From Antrihabitans spumae (GTDB taxonomy: Bacteria; Actinomycetota; Actinomycetes; Mycobacteriales; Mycobacteriaceae): 64,000 nucleotides of DNA. The stretch covers positions 124,001-188,000 of the forward strand of contig NZ_JBIMSN010000003.1 of the NCBI RefSeq assembly GCF_043944905.1, read 5' to 3'. Below, in pieces: positions 17,303 to 25,566 of the stretch (position 1 is its first letter; every line of letters begins with the position of its first letter). The position numbers were made by a program, and so were the translations under genes. The notes under the pieces were generated by a model that worked only from the letters and a program-made list of their open reading frames with translations, searched no databases and was not told the origin of the DNA.

Positions 17303-18079
17303 ATGGCTAAACGGATCGACATCAAAGATCTCGACATCTACTACGGCTCCTTCCAGGCTGTGCAATCAGTCAGTCTGGCGGTGCCTCCCCGCAACGTAAC
17401 CGCCCTGATCGGGCCGTCAGGCTGTGGCAAGTCCACCGTGCTGCGCTCGCTCAACCGGATGCACGAAGTGACACCTGGAGCCCGCGTCGAAGGCTCGGTT
17501 CTGCTCGATGGCGAAGACATCTACGGATCTCAGGTCGATGCCGTGGGAGTGCGCCGCACTATCGGCATGGTATTTCAGCGACCTAACCCTTTCCCGACGA
17601 TGTCCATCAAGGACAACGTGGTCGCGGGCCTGAAGCTGCAGGGCGAGCGGAACAAAAAGCAGCTTGACGAGGTGGCCGAGCGGTCGCTTCGCGGGGCAAA
17701 CCTGTGGAACGAGGTCAAGGATCGCCTCGACAAGCCGGGCGGTGGGCTGTCAGGTGGCCAGCAGCAACGTCTGTGCATCGCGCGCGCCATCGCGGTGTCG
17801 CCCGACGTGCTTCTCATGGATGAGCCGTGTTCGGCACTCGACCCGATTTCGACGCTCGCGATCGAGGACCTGATCTCGGAGTTGAAAAAGGATTACACGA
17901 TCGTCATCGTCACGCACAACATGCAACAGGCTGCGCGAGTCAGCGATCAGACTGCTTTCTTCAACCTGGCCGCGACTGGTCAGCCCGGAAAGCTGATCGA
18001 AGTCAACGACACGGAAAAGATCTTCTCGAATCCTGACGTCAAGGCAACGGAAGACTACATTTCCGGGCGGTTCGGCTAA
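17303..18079 (+). CDS. pstB: Phosphate ABC transporter ATP-binding protein PstB
   Basis: 258 residues. All ABC ATPase motifs are intact: Walker A GPSGCGKST, Q-loop MVFQRPNPFPTMS, signature LSGGQQQRLCIARA, Walker B LLMDEPCSALDP and the switch His in IVTHNMQQA. RPNPFP is specific to PstB. It energises phosphate uptake. It ends pstSCAB; no phoU gene follows, and a regulator gene starts 92 bp later instead. Confidence 0.95.
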   Translation: MAKRIDIKDLDIYYGSFQAVQSVSLAVPPRNVTALIGPSGCGKSTVLRSLNRMHEVTPGARVEGSVLLDGEDIYGSQVDAVGVRRTIGMVFQRPNPFPTMSIKDNVVAGLKLQGERNKKQLDEVAERSLRGANLWNEVKDRLDKPGGGLSGGQQQRLCIARAIAVSPDVLLMDEPCSALDPISTLAIEDLISELKKDYTIVIVTHNMQQAARVSDQTAFFNLAATGQPGKLIEVNDTEKIFSNPDVKATEDYISGRFG

Positions 18080-18171
18080 ACGTCGTGCAGGCGCCCATGC
18101 GGCTTGTTCGGTTTTCAAGAGAAAGGGGGGTCCGCGGGGTTGACCATCGAGATGGGTCGGACGGTGACACC

Positions 18172-18879
18172 ATGGGTATCGGGTCGCTCGTGACGTCCGA
18201 TAAACGACAAGGTCCGCTACTGCTGACCGATTCGGACCCCGCGACCGCCACCGACTTGATCGACGCTGCTGCACGACTGGGTGTTCGCACCATATGGTGC
18301 CGTGACGGAGCGCACGCGCTGCTTGCGGTCGGCGCGGAAGCGCCGACGCTGTTGGTTATCGCCGCGAATACCGGAACGGTCGACGCTACGCAGGTGTCGG
18401 CGGCTGTCCGCAGCCATTCCGGTATTCCGATCCTGGTCGGCGCAGGACCGGGGGAAGACGAGCTCGCCGCCAGAGCGTTGGCGGCAGGCGCATCGGCCGT
18501 CATCGCGCGGCCCTATGACATTGCCGCAATCGTTGCCTTCGCTGGGGACGTAGGAAATCGCGAAAAAGCGCAGAAAGTGTTTACGGCGGGCCCGATACAC
18601 GTCGACAGGCGGTGTTATGAGACGCGAGTACGCGGACGCGATGTCCAGCTGACTCAGCGCGAACTCGAGCTGTTGGTGTTTCTGATCGAATGCCGAGGAC
18701 GGGTCGCGAGTCAAGAAGAGATCAGTCGCGCCGTGTGGGGGCACTCTTCCGATACGAACACCGTCGCCGTGCACATCAGGAGATTGCGAGAGAAGCTCGG
18801 ACCCGATCCGGAGCACGGGCAGTTCATTCGAACGATTCGCGGAGTCGGCTACCGACTGGCGCCGTCTGTCTGCGCGTGA
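18172..18879 (+). CDS. OmpR/PhoB-family winged-helix regulator with degenerate receiver domain
   Basis: 235 residues from ATG 18172. The C-terminal DNA-binding domain is standard OmpR type: VQLTQRELELLVFLIECRGRVASQEEI, VAVHIRRLREKLG and IRTIRGVGYRL. The N-terminal half keeps a receiver-like fold pattern (LLLTDSDPA..., DGAHALLAV, GASAVIARPYDIAAIVAF), but the strand that should end in the phospho-accepting Asp reads LLVIAANTG, with Ala where Asp is expected; the Lys near the end of the domain is also Arg. It is therefore probably phosphorylation-independent. It sits behind pstB, with no histidine kinase nearby, and its stop overlaps the next gene (GTGA). It may tune pst or the coupled repeat protein; unproven. 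Confidence 0.8.
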   Translation: MGIGSLVTSDKRQGPLLLTDSDPATATDLIDAAARLGVRTIWCRDGAHALLAVGAEAPTLLVIAANTGTVDATQVSAAVRSHSGIPILVGAGPGEDELAARALAAGASAVIARPYDIAAIVAFAGDVGNREKAQKVFTAGPIHVDRRCYETRVRGRDVQLTQRELELLVFLIECRGRVASQEEISRAVWGHSSDTNTVAVHIRRLREKLGPDPEHGQFIRTIRGVGYRLAPSVCA

Positions 18880-19973
18880 TCGATTCGTCGAAAGCAATGT
18901 CGTCCGGTGACGACGGTTGGCAGATCGGACTGTCGGCCTTGTCGCGTTTCCTCGAGGTCCGTGGCTCGGTCCTGGGCGTAACCGCTCGAAATCGCGTCGG
19001 TGGGTTCGATCTCGGACGGTGGATCATCCAGTGCCGCAAAGATTATTGGGACGGTCAACTCGAAAACGACCGCGTCGACACCCTGGAAGGCCTGGCCGGC
19101 TGGAATTGGGGTGTGGCACCGAAGAAGTGCTGGCGCAGCTTTCTTCTGCTCCTGCAGTCGTACGTCGCCGAGAATGGCACAACTGTTCTCGGCGCGAGTG
19201 GAATCGTGCGCGGACACGATCTGGATGCCTGGATGTCCGTGCAGCGCAAGCAGTATTCCGCAGGCACTCTGACGCCATCGCGTGCAGCTCTACTCGAGGC
19301 AATGCCCGACTGGGATTGGGACGGCACAACGCACAGATGGCAGCGTGGAATTTCTCTTGCAGGTTCCTTCTTGGGCGAGCACGGACATCTGGATGTCGCT
19401 CGCGACTACCGGGTCGCCGACAGCTATCCACTCGGGCAATGGGTGCACCGCTGCCGTGAGGATTACCGCGCGGGTACTCTCCCCGCTTACCGCTGCGAAG
19501 AATTGGAATCGCTGTCAGGTTGGACGTGGGGCCGCCATCAGCAGGGCTGGGTCGACGGTATCAAGGCTCTGCGCAGTTTCACAGAATCCACAGGGTCCGC
19601 GCAACCAGCGCAGCGGTTAGTCTACGAGGGCTTTCGGCTCGGGCTGTGGGCCAACGAACGCAGAGCTGAGTACAAGCGAGGAAGCCTTGCACCGGAACGC
19701 GTTTCCGCGTTGGAAGCTCTGCCGGGATGGAGTTGGGATCCGCTCGCGCAGAAATGGCGCGAAGGCTGGGACGCCTTGGTGGCCTATTCCGCGGATCGTG
19801 GTCACGCACACCCGACTCGTACGGAGACGTTCGACAGCTATCCAGTCGGGGAGTGGGTGCGCGCCCAACGCACGGCTTACCGGAACGGTCGGCTCTCCGA
19901 GGATCGCCGGATCCGCTTCGAGTCCTTGCCGGAGTGGTGGTGGGCTCCGCCAGCCGGGCGCGGCTCCGTTTGA
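18876..19973 (+). CDS. Protein of five tandem helicase-associated (HA) domains
   Basis: 365 residues made almost wholly of five repeats of about 70 residues, starting near residues 13, 81, 151, 221 and 290. Each has a W..G...L..F helix, a central LG.W...R..Y..G.L helix pair and a closing L....GW.W. This is the Helicase-associated domain pattern (PF03457-like), small three-helix bundles presumed to bind nucleic acid, but no helicase motor is attached. GTG 18876 overlaps the regulator stop (GTGA); ATG 18897 is an alternative start. Coupling to a pseudo-receiver regulator behind pst suggests a regulatory pair. Function unknown. Confidence 0.8.
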   Translation: MIDSSKAMSSGDDGWQIGLSALSRFLEVRGSVLGVTARNRVGGFDLGRWIIQCRKDYWDGQLENDRVDTLEGLAGWNWGVAPKKCWRSFLLLLQSYVAENGTTVLGASGIVRGHDLDAWMSVQRKQYSAGTLTPSRAALLEAMPDWDWDGTTHRWQRGISLAGSFLGEHGHLDVARDYRVADSYPLGQWVHRCREDYRAGTLPAYRCEELESLSGWTWGRHQQGWVDGIKALRSFTESTGSAQPAQRLVYEGFRLGLWANERRAEYKRGSLAPERVSALEALPGWSWDPLAQKWREGWDALVAYSADRGHAHPTRTETFDSYPVGEWVRAQRTAYRNGRLSEDRRIRFESLPEWWWAPPAGRGSV

Positions 19974-19999
19974 CCAACCCATCGAAGTCCGTCAATATA
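19970..19999 (+). promoter_or_regulatory. Possible ars operon promoter
   Basis: TTGACC at 19970-19975 and an AT-rich AATATA at 19994-19999 lie directly before the arsR ATG (20005), which would make the mRNA nearly leaderless. The -35 overlaps the stop of the HA-domain gene. Spacing (17-18) is good, the -10 match is modest. Confidence 0.35.
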
Positions 20000-20004
20000 G
20001 ACAC

Positions 20005-20376
20005 ATGTCGAAACAAGCTGAATCACCCGACCTGCTCGGGGTTCGCTGTTCACCGTTGGTCGGAACGCCACTGACGGTGGCTCAGGCGGACGGATTGGCA
20101 ACGGTGTTCAAAGCGCTCGCCGATCCAGTGCGTCTGCGCCTGTTCAGCCTGGTTGCCAGCCACGACGGCGGTGAAGCCTGCGTGTGCGATATCTCTGCCG
20201 ACTTCGACGTCTCGCAGCCGACGATTTCCCATCACCTCAAGGTGTTGAAAGAAGCCGGCCTCCTGATCTCCGAGCGCCGCGCCACCTGGGTCTACTACCG
20301 CGTCACACCGGGTGCGCTCGAAGCACTGTCGACGGTCCTGGTTGCTCGCGACATTCGCGTCGAGGTGAGCGCATGA
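20005..20376 (+). CDS. arsR: ArsR arsenite-responsive repressor
   Basis: 123 residues. The winged helix is clear (FKALADPVRLRLFSLVAS, DVSQPTISHHLKVLKEAGLL, RRATWVYYRV). EACVCDI, just before the recognition helices, is the vicinal CxC motif that binds As(III) in classic ArsR proteins. It should repress the operon until arsenite is bound. ATG 20005 follows a promoter-like region by five bases. The stop overlaps the acr3 ATG (ATGA). Unlike the ArsR-phosphatase fusion at 13.3 kb it is a stand-alone repressor with the metal site. Confidence 0.92.
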   Translation: MSKQAESPDLLGVRCSPLVGTPLTVAQADGLATVFKALADPVRLRLFSLVASHDGGEACVCDISADFDVSQPTISHHLKVLKEAGLLISERRATWVYYRVTPGALEALSTVLVARDIRVEVSA

Positions 20377-21467
20377 GCACGTCGGAAGTCACGAACGAAC
20401 ACCCTGCCGTCGTAGGAAAATTGTCTACGCTCGATCGCCTCCTGCCCATCTGGATCGGCATCGCGATGGTCGTCGGGCTGCTGTTGGGCCGGCTGATTCC
20501 TGGCCTGAACACAGCGCTGGAAAAGGTTCAGATCGACGGTATTTCGCTGCCGATCGCGCTCGGGCTGCTCATCATGATGTACCCGGTGCTGGCGAAGGTG
20601 CGCTACGACCGGCTCGACTCTGTTACCGGTGACCGCAGGCTACTCATCAGCTCGTTGGCGCTGAACTGGGTGCTCGGTCCGGCACTGATGTTCGCGCTCG
20701 CGTGGCTGATGTTGCCTGATCTGCCGGAATACCGAACCGGTCTGATCATCGTCGGTCTCGCTCGGTGTATCGCGATGGTCATCATCTGGAACGACCTAGC
20801 GTGTGGAGACCGTGAGGCAGCTGCGGTACTCGTCGCGCTGAACTCGATCTTCCAGGTATTTATGTTCGCGCTGCTCGGATGGTTCTACCTCTCGGTCCTG
20901 CCTGGCTGGCTCGGGTTGGAACAGACGACGATCGACACATCGCCATGGCAGATTGCGAAGTCTGTGCTGATCTTCCTCGGCATACCGCTCCTCGCCGGGT
21001 ACCTGTCACGACGCTTCGGGGAGAAGGCGAAGGGGCGAGACTGGTACGAGTCGAAATTCATTCCGACGATCGGTCCGTGGGCGCTCTACGGTCTGCTGTT
21101 CACCATCGTGATTCTCTTTGCGCTGCAGGGTGATCAGATCACCAGCCGACCTCTGGACGTGGTGCGAATCGCACTGCCCCTGCTTGCCTATTTCGCCGTC
21201 ATGTGGGGTGGTGGCTACGCGCTCGGTGCGGTACTCGGACTCGGCTACCGACGAACCACGACGCTGGCCTTCACCGCGGCGGGCAACAACTTCGAACTTG
21301 CCATCGCAGTGGCAATCGCAACATACGGTGCGACGTCCGGACAAGCTCTCGCAGGCGTAGTCGGACCGCTCATCGAAGTGCCCGTGCTGGTCGGTCTGGT
21401 CTACGTCTCCCTCGCGCTGCGCAGGCGGTTCCGGGACGAAGCCGCTTCCGATATTCCTCAATCCTGA
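20373..21467 (+). CDS. acr3: ACR3-family arsenite efflux permease
   Basis: 364 residues with ten predicted membrane helices. GLARCIAMVIIWNDLACGDREA holds the conserved Cys of ACR3 transporters in helix 4, and TAAGNNFELAIAVAIA holds the conserved Glu of helix 9. It extrudes As(III), driven by the proton gradient, after arsenate reduction. The start overlaps the arsR stop, and arsC follows 18 bp later: a compact arsR-acr3-arsC-arsC resistance operon. Confidence 0.95.
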   Translation: MSTSEVTNEHPAVVGKLSTLDRLLPIWIGIAMVVGLLLGRLIPGLNTALEKVQIDGISLPIALGLLIMMYPVLAKVRYDRLDSVTGDRRLLISSLALNWVLGPALMFALAWLMLPDLPEYRTGLIIVGLARCIAMVIIWNDLACGDREAAAVLVALNSIFQVFMFALLGWFYLSVLPGWLGLEQTTIDTSPWQIAKSVLIFLGIPLLAGYLSRRFGEKAKGRDWYESKFIPTIGPWALYGLLFTIVILFALQGDQITSRPLDVVRIALPLLAYFAVMWGGGYALGAVLGLGYRRTTTLAFTAAGNNFELAIAVAIATYGATSGQALAGVVGPLIEVPVLVGLVYVSLALRRRFRDEAASDIPQS

Positions 21468-21485
21468 TCGCTGGAAGGTTTCCCG

Positions 21486-21899
21486 ATGTCGGACAAACTC
21501 AGTGTCCTTTTCGTATGTGTACACAACGCCGGCCGATCGCAGATGGCCGCAGGATTTCTCACCAGTCTCGGCGGCGACGGCGTGGAGGTCCGCTCGGCCG
21601 GGAGCGCTCCCGCCGACTCGGTCAACAAGGCGGCAGTTGCTGCGATGGCAGAAGTTGGCATCGATATCTCGGCGCAGACGCCGAAGATACTCACCTTCGA
21701 CGCCGTGGAGACTTCCGACGTCGTGATCACCATGGGGTGTGGCGACGCCTGCCCGGTCTTTCCTGGTGTCACCTACCGGGATTGGGCCCTTCCCGATCCG
21801 GCAGGGCAGGGGATCGAGGCGGTCCGTCCGATCCGCGACGAGATCAAAAGTCGAGTCGAGGCGTTGCTCGCCGAATTCGCCGTCACCGACGCTCGCTGA
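21486..21899 (+). CDS. arsC: Arsenate reductase ArsC, LMW-phosphatase type with redox cysteine pair
   Basis: 137 residues, single-domain version of the ArsC at 12.6 kb. VLFVCVHNAGRSQMAAGFL is the CX5RS P-loop; GCGDACPVFPGVTYRDW supplies the two further cysteines of the thioredoxin-coupled relay; DPAGQ follows. It reduces As(V) to As(III), which Acr3 exports. ATG 21486, 18 bp after acr3. Confidence 0.92.
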   Translation: MSDKLSVLFVCVHNAGRSQMAAGFLTSLGGDGVEVRSAGSAPADSVNKAAVAAMAEVGIDISAQTPKILTFDAVETSDVVITMGCGDACPVFPGVTYRDWALPDPAGQGIEAVRPIRDEIKSRVEALLAEFAVTDAR

Positions 21900-21931
21900 T
21901 TGCCGCCACCGACATGTCGCGAGGAGATGCT

Positions 21932-22369
21932 GTGTCTCGAAAGCCGTCCGTGCTGTTCGTCTGTGTCAAGAACGGCGGCAAGTCGCAAATGGCTGCGGGG
22001 CTGATGCGCAGGGCGGCGGGTGACGCTGTCGACGTGTACTCGGCAGGAACGAAACCGGGCGCAGCGATCAATGATCTGGCGGCCGAGTCGTTGCTCGAGG
22101 TGGGCGTCGACATCCGTTCCGAAACACCGAAGTCCATCGATCCGCAACTTCTGCTCGACGTCGATCTGGTGGTGACCCTCGGCAGGGAGGCCGTTGTGGC
22201 AACAGGTCCGGACGTTGTCGTCGTCAATTGGGACACCGACGAACCGTCCGAGCGTGGCATCGACGGGATGGAACGAATGCGTCTGGTTCGCGACGACATC
22301 GCAAGCCACGTCGACAGCCTGCGAACCCAGTTGACCGCCGATACCGGACGACCAGCTCTTGACACTTAG
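21932..22369 (+). CDS. arsC: Arsenate-mycothiol transferase-type ArsC (P-loop Lys variant)
   Basis: 145 residues. The P-loop reads FVCVKNGGKSQMA: the usual Arg of CX5R is Lys, and the CGDACP redox pair is absent. Both features recall the single-cysteine C. glutamicum ArsC1/ArsC2 arsenate-mycothiol transferases, which attach mycothiol to arsenate and then need mycoredoxin. SAGTKPG and ETPKSIDPQLL also match that group. The GTG at 21932 is chosen over ATG 21914 because GAGGAG (21921-21926) sits 5 bases before it. It closes the ars operon, so the operon carries both thiol systems for arsenate reduction. Confidence 0.85.
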   Translation: MSRKPSVLFVCVKNGGKSQMAAGLMRRAAGDAVDVYSAGTKPGAAINDLAAESLLEVGVDIRSETPKSIDPQLLLDVDLVVTLGREAVVATGPDVVVVNWDTDEPSERGIDGMERMRLVRDDIASHVDSLRTQLTADTGRPALDT

Positions 22370-22393
22370 AGGTCGATCGGTTTCTATCTTTGT

Positions 22394-24142
22394 ATGACCT
22401 ACGACGTCGTCATCGAGCACGGCCGCGTTTTCGACGGCACACCGCAACCGTCAGCTGTCCGGAACATCGGCGTCCGCGGCGGCAGAGTCGTTGCTGTATC
22501 CGCGGACCAGTTGGATGTGACCGGCTGCCCACGCGTGATCGACGCGCACGGCAAGTGGGTGCTGCCGGGGTTGATCGACATCCACACGCACTACGACATC
22601 GAGATCTTGCAGGAACCGAGCCTGTCGGAGTCGCTGCGCCACGGTGTCACGACGGTACTGCTCGGATCGTGTTCGCTCTCGACCGTGCACGTCGACGCCG
22701 AGGATGCAGGCGACATCTTCGGACGGGTCGAGGCCATCCCACGTCGACACGTGATCGAGGCGATCGAAGACAAGAAGACGTGGCGCAGCGCAGCCGAATA
22801 CGCTGCCGCACTGGATGATTTGCCGCTCGGCCCGAATGTCGCGGCGTTCATCGGGCACTCGGACATGCGCGCTGCCGAGATGGGCTTGGATCGGGCGACG
22901 CGGAAGCAGGTGACACCGAGCGCCGACGAACTCTCGCGGATGGAGTCGATGCTGACCGAGGCGCTCGATGCCGGCTTCGTCGGTATGTCGGCGCAGCAGT
23001 TGGTCTTCGACAAACTCGACGGTGAGACCTGCCGGTCCCGCACGCTGCCCTCGACCTATGCGAAGGCGCGGGAACGTCGGCGGCTCAACGCCATTCTGCG
23101 GACCCGCGGCCGAGTGCTGCAGGCCGGACCGGACATCAAGTCGCCCAAGAGCATCGTCGCGATGGTCGCGAGCACGCTCGGCATCGTTCGCAAACCGCTC
23201 AAGACCAGCCTGCTGTCTGCGGCAGACCTCAAAGCCAATCGCTTGTTGGCGCGGATTCTCGGTCCGATCGCGTGGCTCATGAACCGCCTCGGCGGCGACT
23301 TCCGCTGGCAACACCTCCCGGTGCCGTTCGAGGTTTACGCCGACGGTATCGATCTCGTCATCTTCGAGGAATTCGGTTCCGGCGCAGCGGCTTTGCATCT
23401 CGCCGATCAAATCGAACGCAACGCCCTACTGCAGGACGAGACCTACCGGCGCACCTTCCGCAAGGACTATGACGCCAAGTTCGGTATGCGGGTCTGGCAT
23501 CGCGATTTCTTCGACGCCGACATCGTGGACTGTCCCGAAGCCACTGTGATCGGAAAGACCTTCGGTCAGGTCGGTGCCGAGCGCGGGTTGCATCCTGTCG
23601 ATGCATTTCTCGATCTGGTCGTCGAGCACGGCACGAAACTTCGTTGGCGCACAACGATTTCCAATGACCGGCCGGAGGTGCTGGACAGGCTCGCTCGCGA
23701 TCCCGGGGTTCAACTCGGGTTCTCGGACGCGGGCGCGCATCTTCGCAACATGGCGTTCTACAACTTCGGGCTCCGGCTCCTGCGGCGCGTCCACGATGCG
23801 GAGCAGGCGGGCAGGCCGTTCCTCAGCGTGGAGCAGGCAGTGCACCGGCTCACCGGCGAACTCGCCGACTGGTATCGACTCGACGCAGGTCACCTGCGCG
23901 AGGGTGACCGCGCCGACATCGTCGTCGTCGACCCGGCACACCTCGACGACTCGCTCGACACCTACGCAGAGAGCCCGGTGGCATCGTTCGATAATCTGCC
24001 ACGCATGGTCAACCGCAACGACGACACAGTCACAGCCGTATTCGTCAACGGCGAGTACGTGTTCGGGGCCGGGACACCGGCCGACGGACTCGGTCGCGAG
24101 CGCGCGGGACGATTCCTGCGCGCGCGTGAGACGGCCACGTGA
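22394..24142 (+). CDS. N-acyl-D-amino-acid deacylase-like amidohydrolase
   Basis: 582 residues, amidohydrolase superfamily. The metal motif HTHYD follows LPGLIDI near residue 60, and the catalytic Asp lies in FSDAGAHLRNMA near residue 447. Overall pattern and length match D-aminoacylase/N-acyl-D-glutamate deacylase proteins common in actinobacteria; many members act on unknown amides or lactones. The stop overlaps the next TetR gene (GTGA), so that regulator is probably co-expressed with it and may control it. Confidence 0.82.
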   Translation: MTYDVVIEHGRVFDGTPQPSAVRNIGVRGGRVVAVSADQLDVTGCPRVIDAHGKWVLPGLIDIHTHYDIEILQEPSLSESLRHGVTTVLLGSCSLSTVHVDAEDAGDIFGRVEAIPRRHVIEAIEDKKTWRSAAEYAAALDDLPLGPNVAAFIGHSDMRAAEMGLDRATRKQVTPSADELSRMESMLTEALDAGFVGMSAQQLVFDKLDGETCRSRTLPSTYAKARERRRLNAILRTRGRVLQAGPDIKSPKSIVAMVASTLGIVRKPLKTSLLSAADLKANRLLARILGPIAWLMNRLGGDFRWQHLPVPFEVYADGIDLVIFEEFGSGAAALHLADQIERNALLQDETYRRTFRKDYDAKFGMRVWHRDFFDADIVDCPEATVIGKTFGQVGAERGLHPVDAFLDLVVEHGTKLRWRTTISNDRPEVLDRLARDPGVQLGFSDAGAHLRNMAFYNFGLRLLRRVHDAEQAGRPFLSVEQAVHRLTGELADWYRLDAGHLREGDRADIVVVDPAHLDDSLDTYAESPVASFDNLPRMVNRNDDTVTAVFVNGEYVFGAGTPADGLGRERAGRFLRARETAT

Positions 24143-24759
24143 CGGCGCCGCCTCGGCGCACCCAAGCGCAGCGTCGTAGCGAGACGATCGAGGCGCTGAT
24201 CGACGCGACCATCGAGGCGATCGCCGAGGTCGGCTACCACCGGACCTCTCTCGGGGAGGTGTGTCAGCGCTCGGGCATTTCGAAGGGCGGCTTGTTCCGG
24301 CACTTCGCGTCGCGGCTCGACCTTGTCGTCGCGGCGGCCGAAGAAGTCGGTCGCCGCCATTTCGCGGCGTTCGACGAGTTCCGTGCCGAGGGCGGGTCCG
24401 TCGAGATCGTGGACCTACTTCTGTTCGCGCGCAAAGAATCTCGGGACCCGTCGAACTCCGTGTGGTTCGAACTGCTCGTCGCGGCACGGACGGATCCAGA
24501 ACTTCGTGAACGACTCAATCCGGTCGCGGTCACGTTGTACGACAACATCGAAGCGCGCGCTGCAGCCGCCTTCGCCGGACGAGGTATTCCCGCGGATGTG
24601 ATCCGACTCTTCGCTACCTCCGCCTTGCACATGTTCGACGGTGAAGCGATTTTTCGGCACACCTACCCGCGACCGGAACTCGAAGCGGAACGGATAGCGG
24701 CGACAGCGTCGCTGTACGAGAGCCTTACGACTGCAGAAACGCGAGCAGATCCGCGTTGA
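24139..24759 (+). CDS. TetR/AcrR family regulator
   Basis: 206 residues. The HTH is ALIDATIEAIAEVGYHRTSLGEVCQRSGISKGGLFRHFASRLDLV. The C-terminal region is typical of TetR proteins with an unassigned ligand. GTG start overlaps the deacylase stop. Its 3' end overlaps the convergent alpha/beta hydrolase gene by 35 bp. Target is probably the deacylase transcript; unproven. Confidence 0.87.
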   Translation: MTAPPRRTQAQRRSETIEALIDATIEAIAEVGYHRTSLGEVCQRSGISKGGLFRHFASRLDLVVAAAEEVGRRHFAAFDEFRAEGGSVEIVDLLLFARKESRDPSNSVWFELLVAARTDPELRERLNPVAVTLYDNIEARAAAAFAGRGIPADVIRLFATSALHMFDGEAIFRHTYPRPELEAERIAATASLYESLTTAETRADPR

Positions 24760-25549
24760 TCGTCTCGGCCTGCGTCGTCGGCATACCGTGCGGAAAGTCC
24801 TTGTAGGTCTTCAGCGTTCCGTTCTGCAGCAATTTCGCCGACAACGGTCCCGATGCGGCGTAGGGAACGATCTGATCGTCTTCGCTGTGCATGACGAGGA
24901 CCGGCACCGTGATCTTCTTCAAGTCTTCGGTGAAGTCGGTCTGGGAGAACGCGACGATGCCGTCGTAGTGGGCCTTGGCGCCGCCCATCATCCCTTGGCG
25001 CCACCAGTTCTGGATCACGGCCTCGGAGGACTCGACGCCGGGTCGATTGAATCCGTAGAACGGTCCCGCGGGCAGATCGCGATAGAACTCGGAACGGTTC
25101 GCCGCAAGCTGTGCCTGCAAGCCGTCGAAAACATCCTTTGGCAGGCCGCCCGGATTTGCATCTGTCTGCACCATCAACGGCGGCACGGCACACAGGATTG
25201 CGGCCTTGGAAACCCGACTTTCGCCGTGCCGTGCGAGATAGTGCACCACTTCACCACCGCCGGTGGAGTGACCGACATGAATGGCGTTGTCCAGATCGAG
25301 GTGCGCTGTCAACGCGGCGAGGTCGTCGGCGTAGTGGTCCATGTCGTGGCCGTCGGCGGTCTGCGTCGAGCGGCCGTGGCCGCGCCGGTCGTGGGCGATG
25401 ACGCGGTAGCCGTGCTGCAGGAAGAACAGCATCTGTGCGTCCCAGTCGTCGGCCGACAGTGGCCAGCCGTGGCTGAACACGATGGGCTGACCGCTACCCC
25501 AGTCCTTGTAGAAGATCTCGGTGCCGTCGGTGGTGGTGATTGTTCCCAT
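24725..25549 (-). CDS. Alpha/beta hydrolase, non-haem chloroperoxidase-like
   Basis: 274 residues. The catalytic triad can be read: Ser95 in GHSTGGG, Asp in HSEDDQIVP and His in FPHGMP. FSHGWPLSADDW forms the oxyanion side. The sequence is of the cofactor-free haloperoxidase/esterase type, cytosolic with no signal peptide. Haloperoxidase activity in this group is usually a side reaction of a perhydrolase/esterase. It is 17 bp downstream of the second GAF-ANTAR gene and thus likely the output of an operon controlled by those RNA-binding regulators. Confidence 0.88.
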   Translation of the reverse strand: MGTITTTDGTEIFYKDWGSGQPIVFSHGWPLSADDWDAQMLFFLQHGYRVIAHDRRGHGRSTQTADGHDMDHYADDLAALTAHLDLDNAIHVGHSTGGGEVVHYLARHGESRVSKAAILCAVPPLMVQTDANPGGLPKDVFDGLQAQLAANRSEFYRDLPAGPFYGFNRPGVESSEAVIQNWWRQGMMGGAKAHYDGIVAFSQTDFTEDLKKITVPVLVMHSEDDQIVPYAASGPLSAKLLQNGTLKTYKDFPHGMPTTQAETINADLLAFLQS

Positions 25550-25566
25550 GTGTGTTCGCCTCTCTT

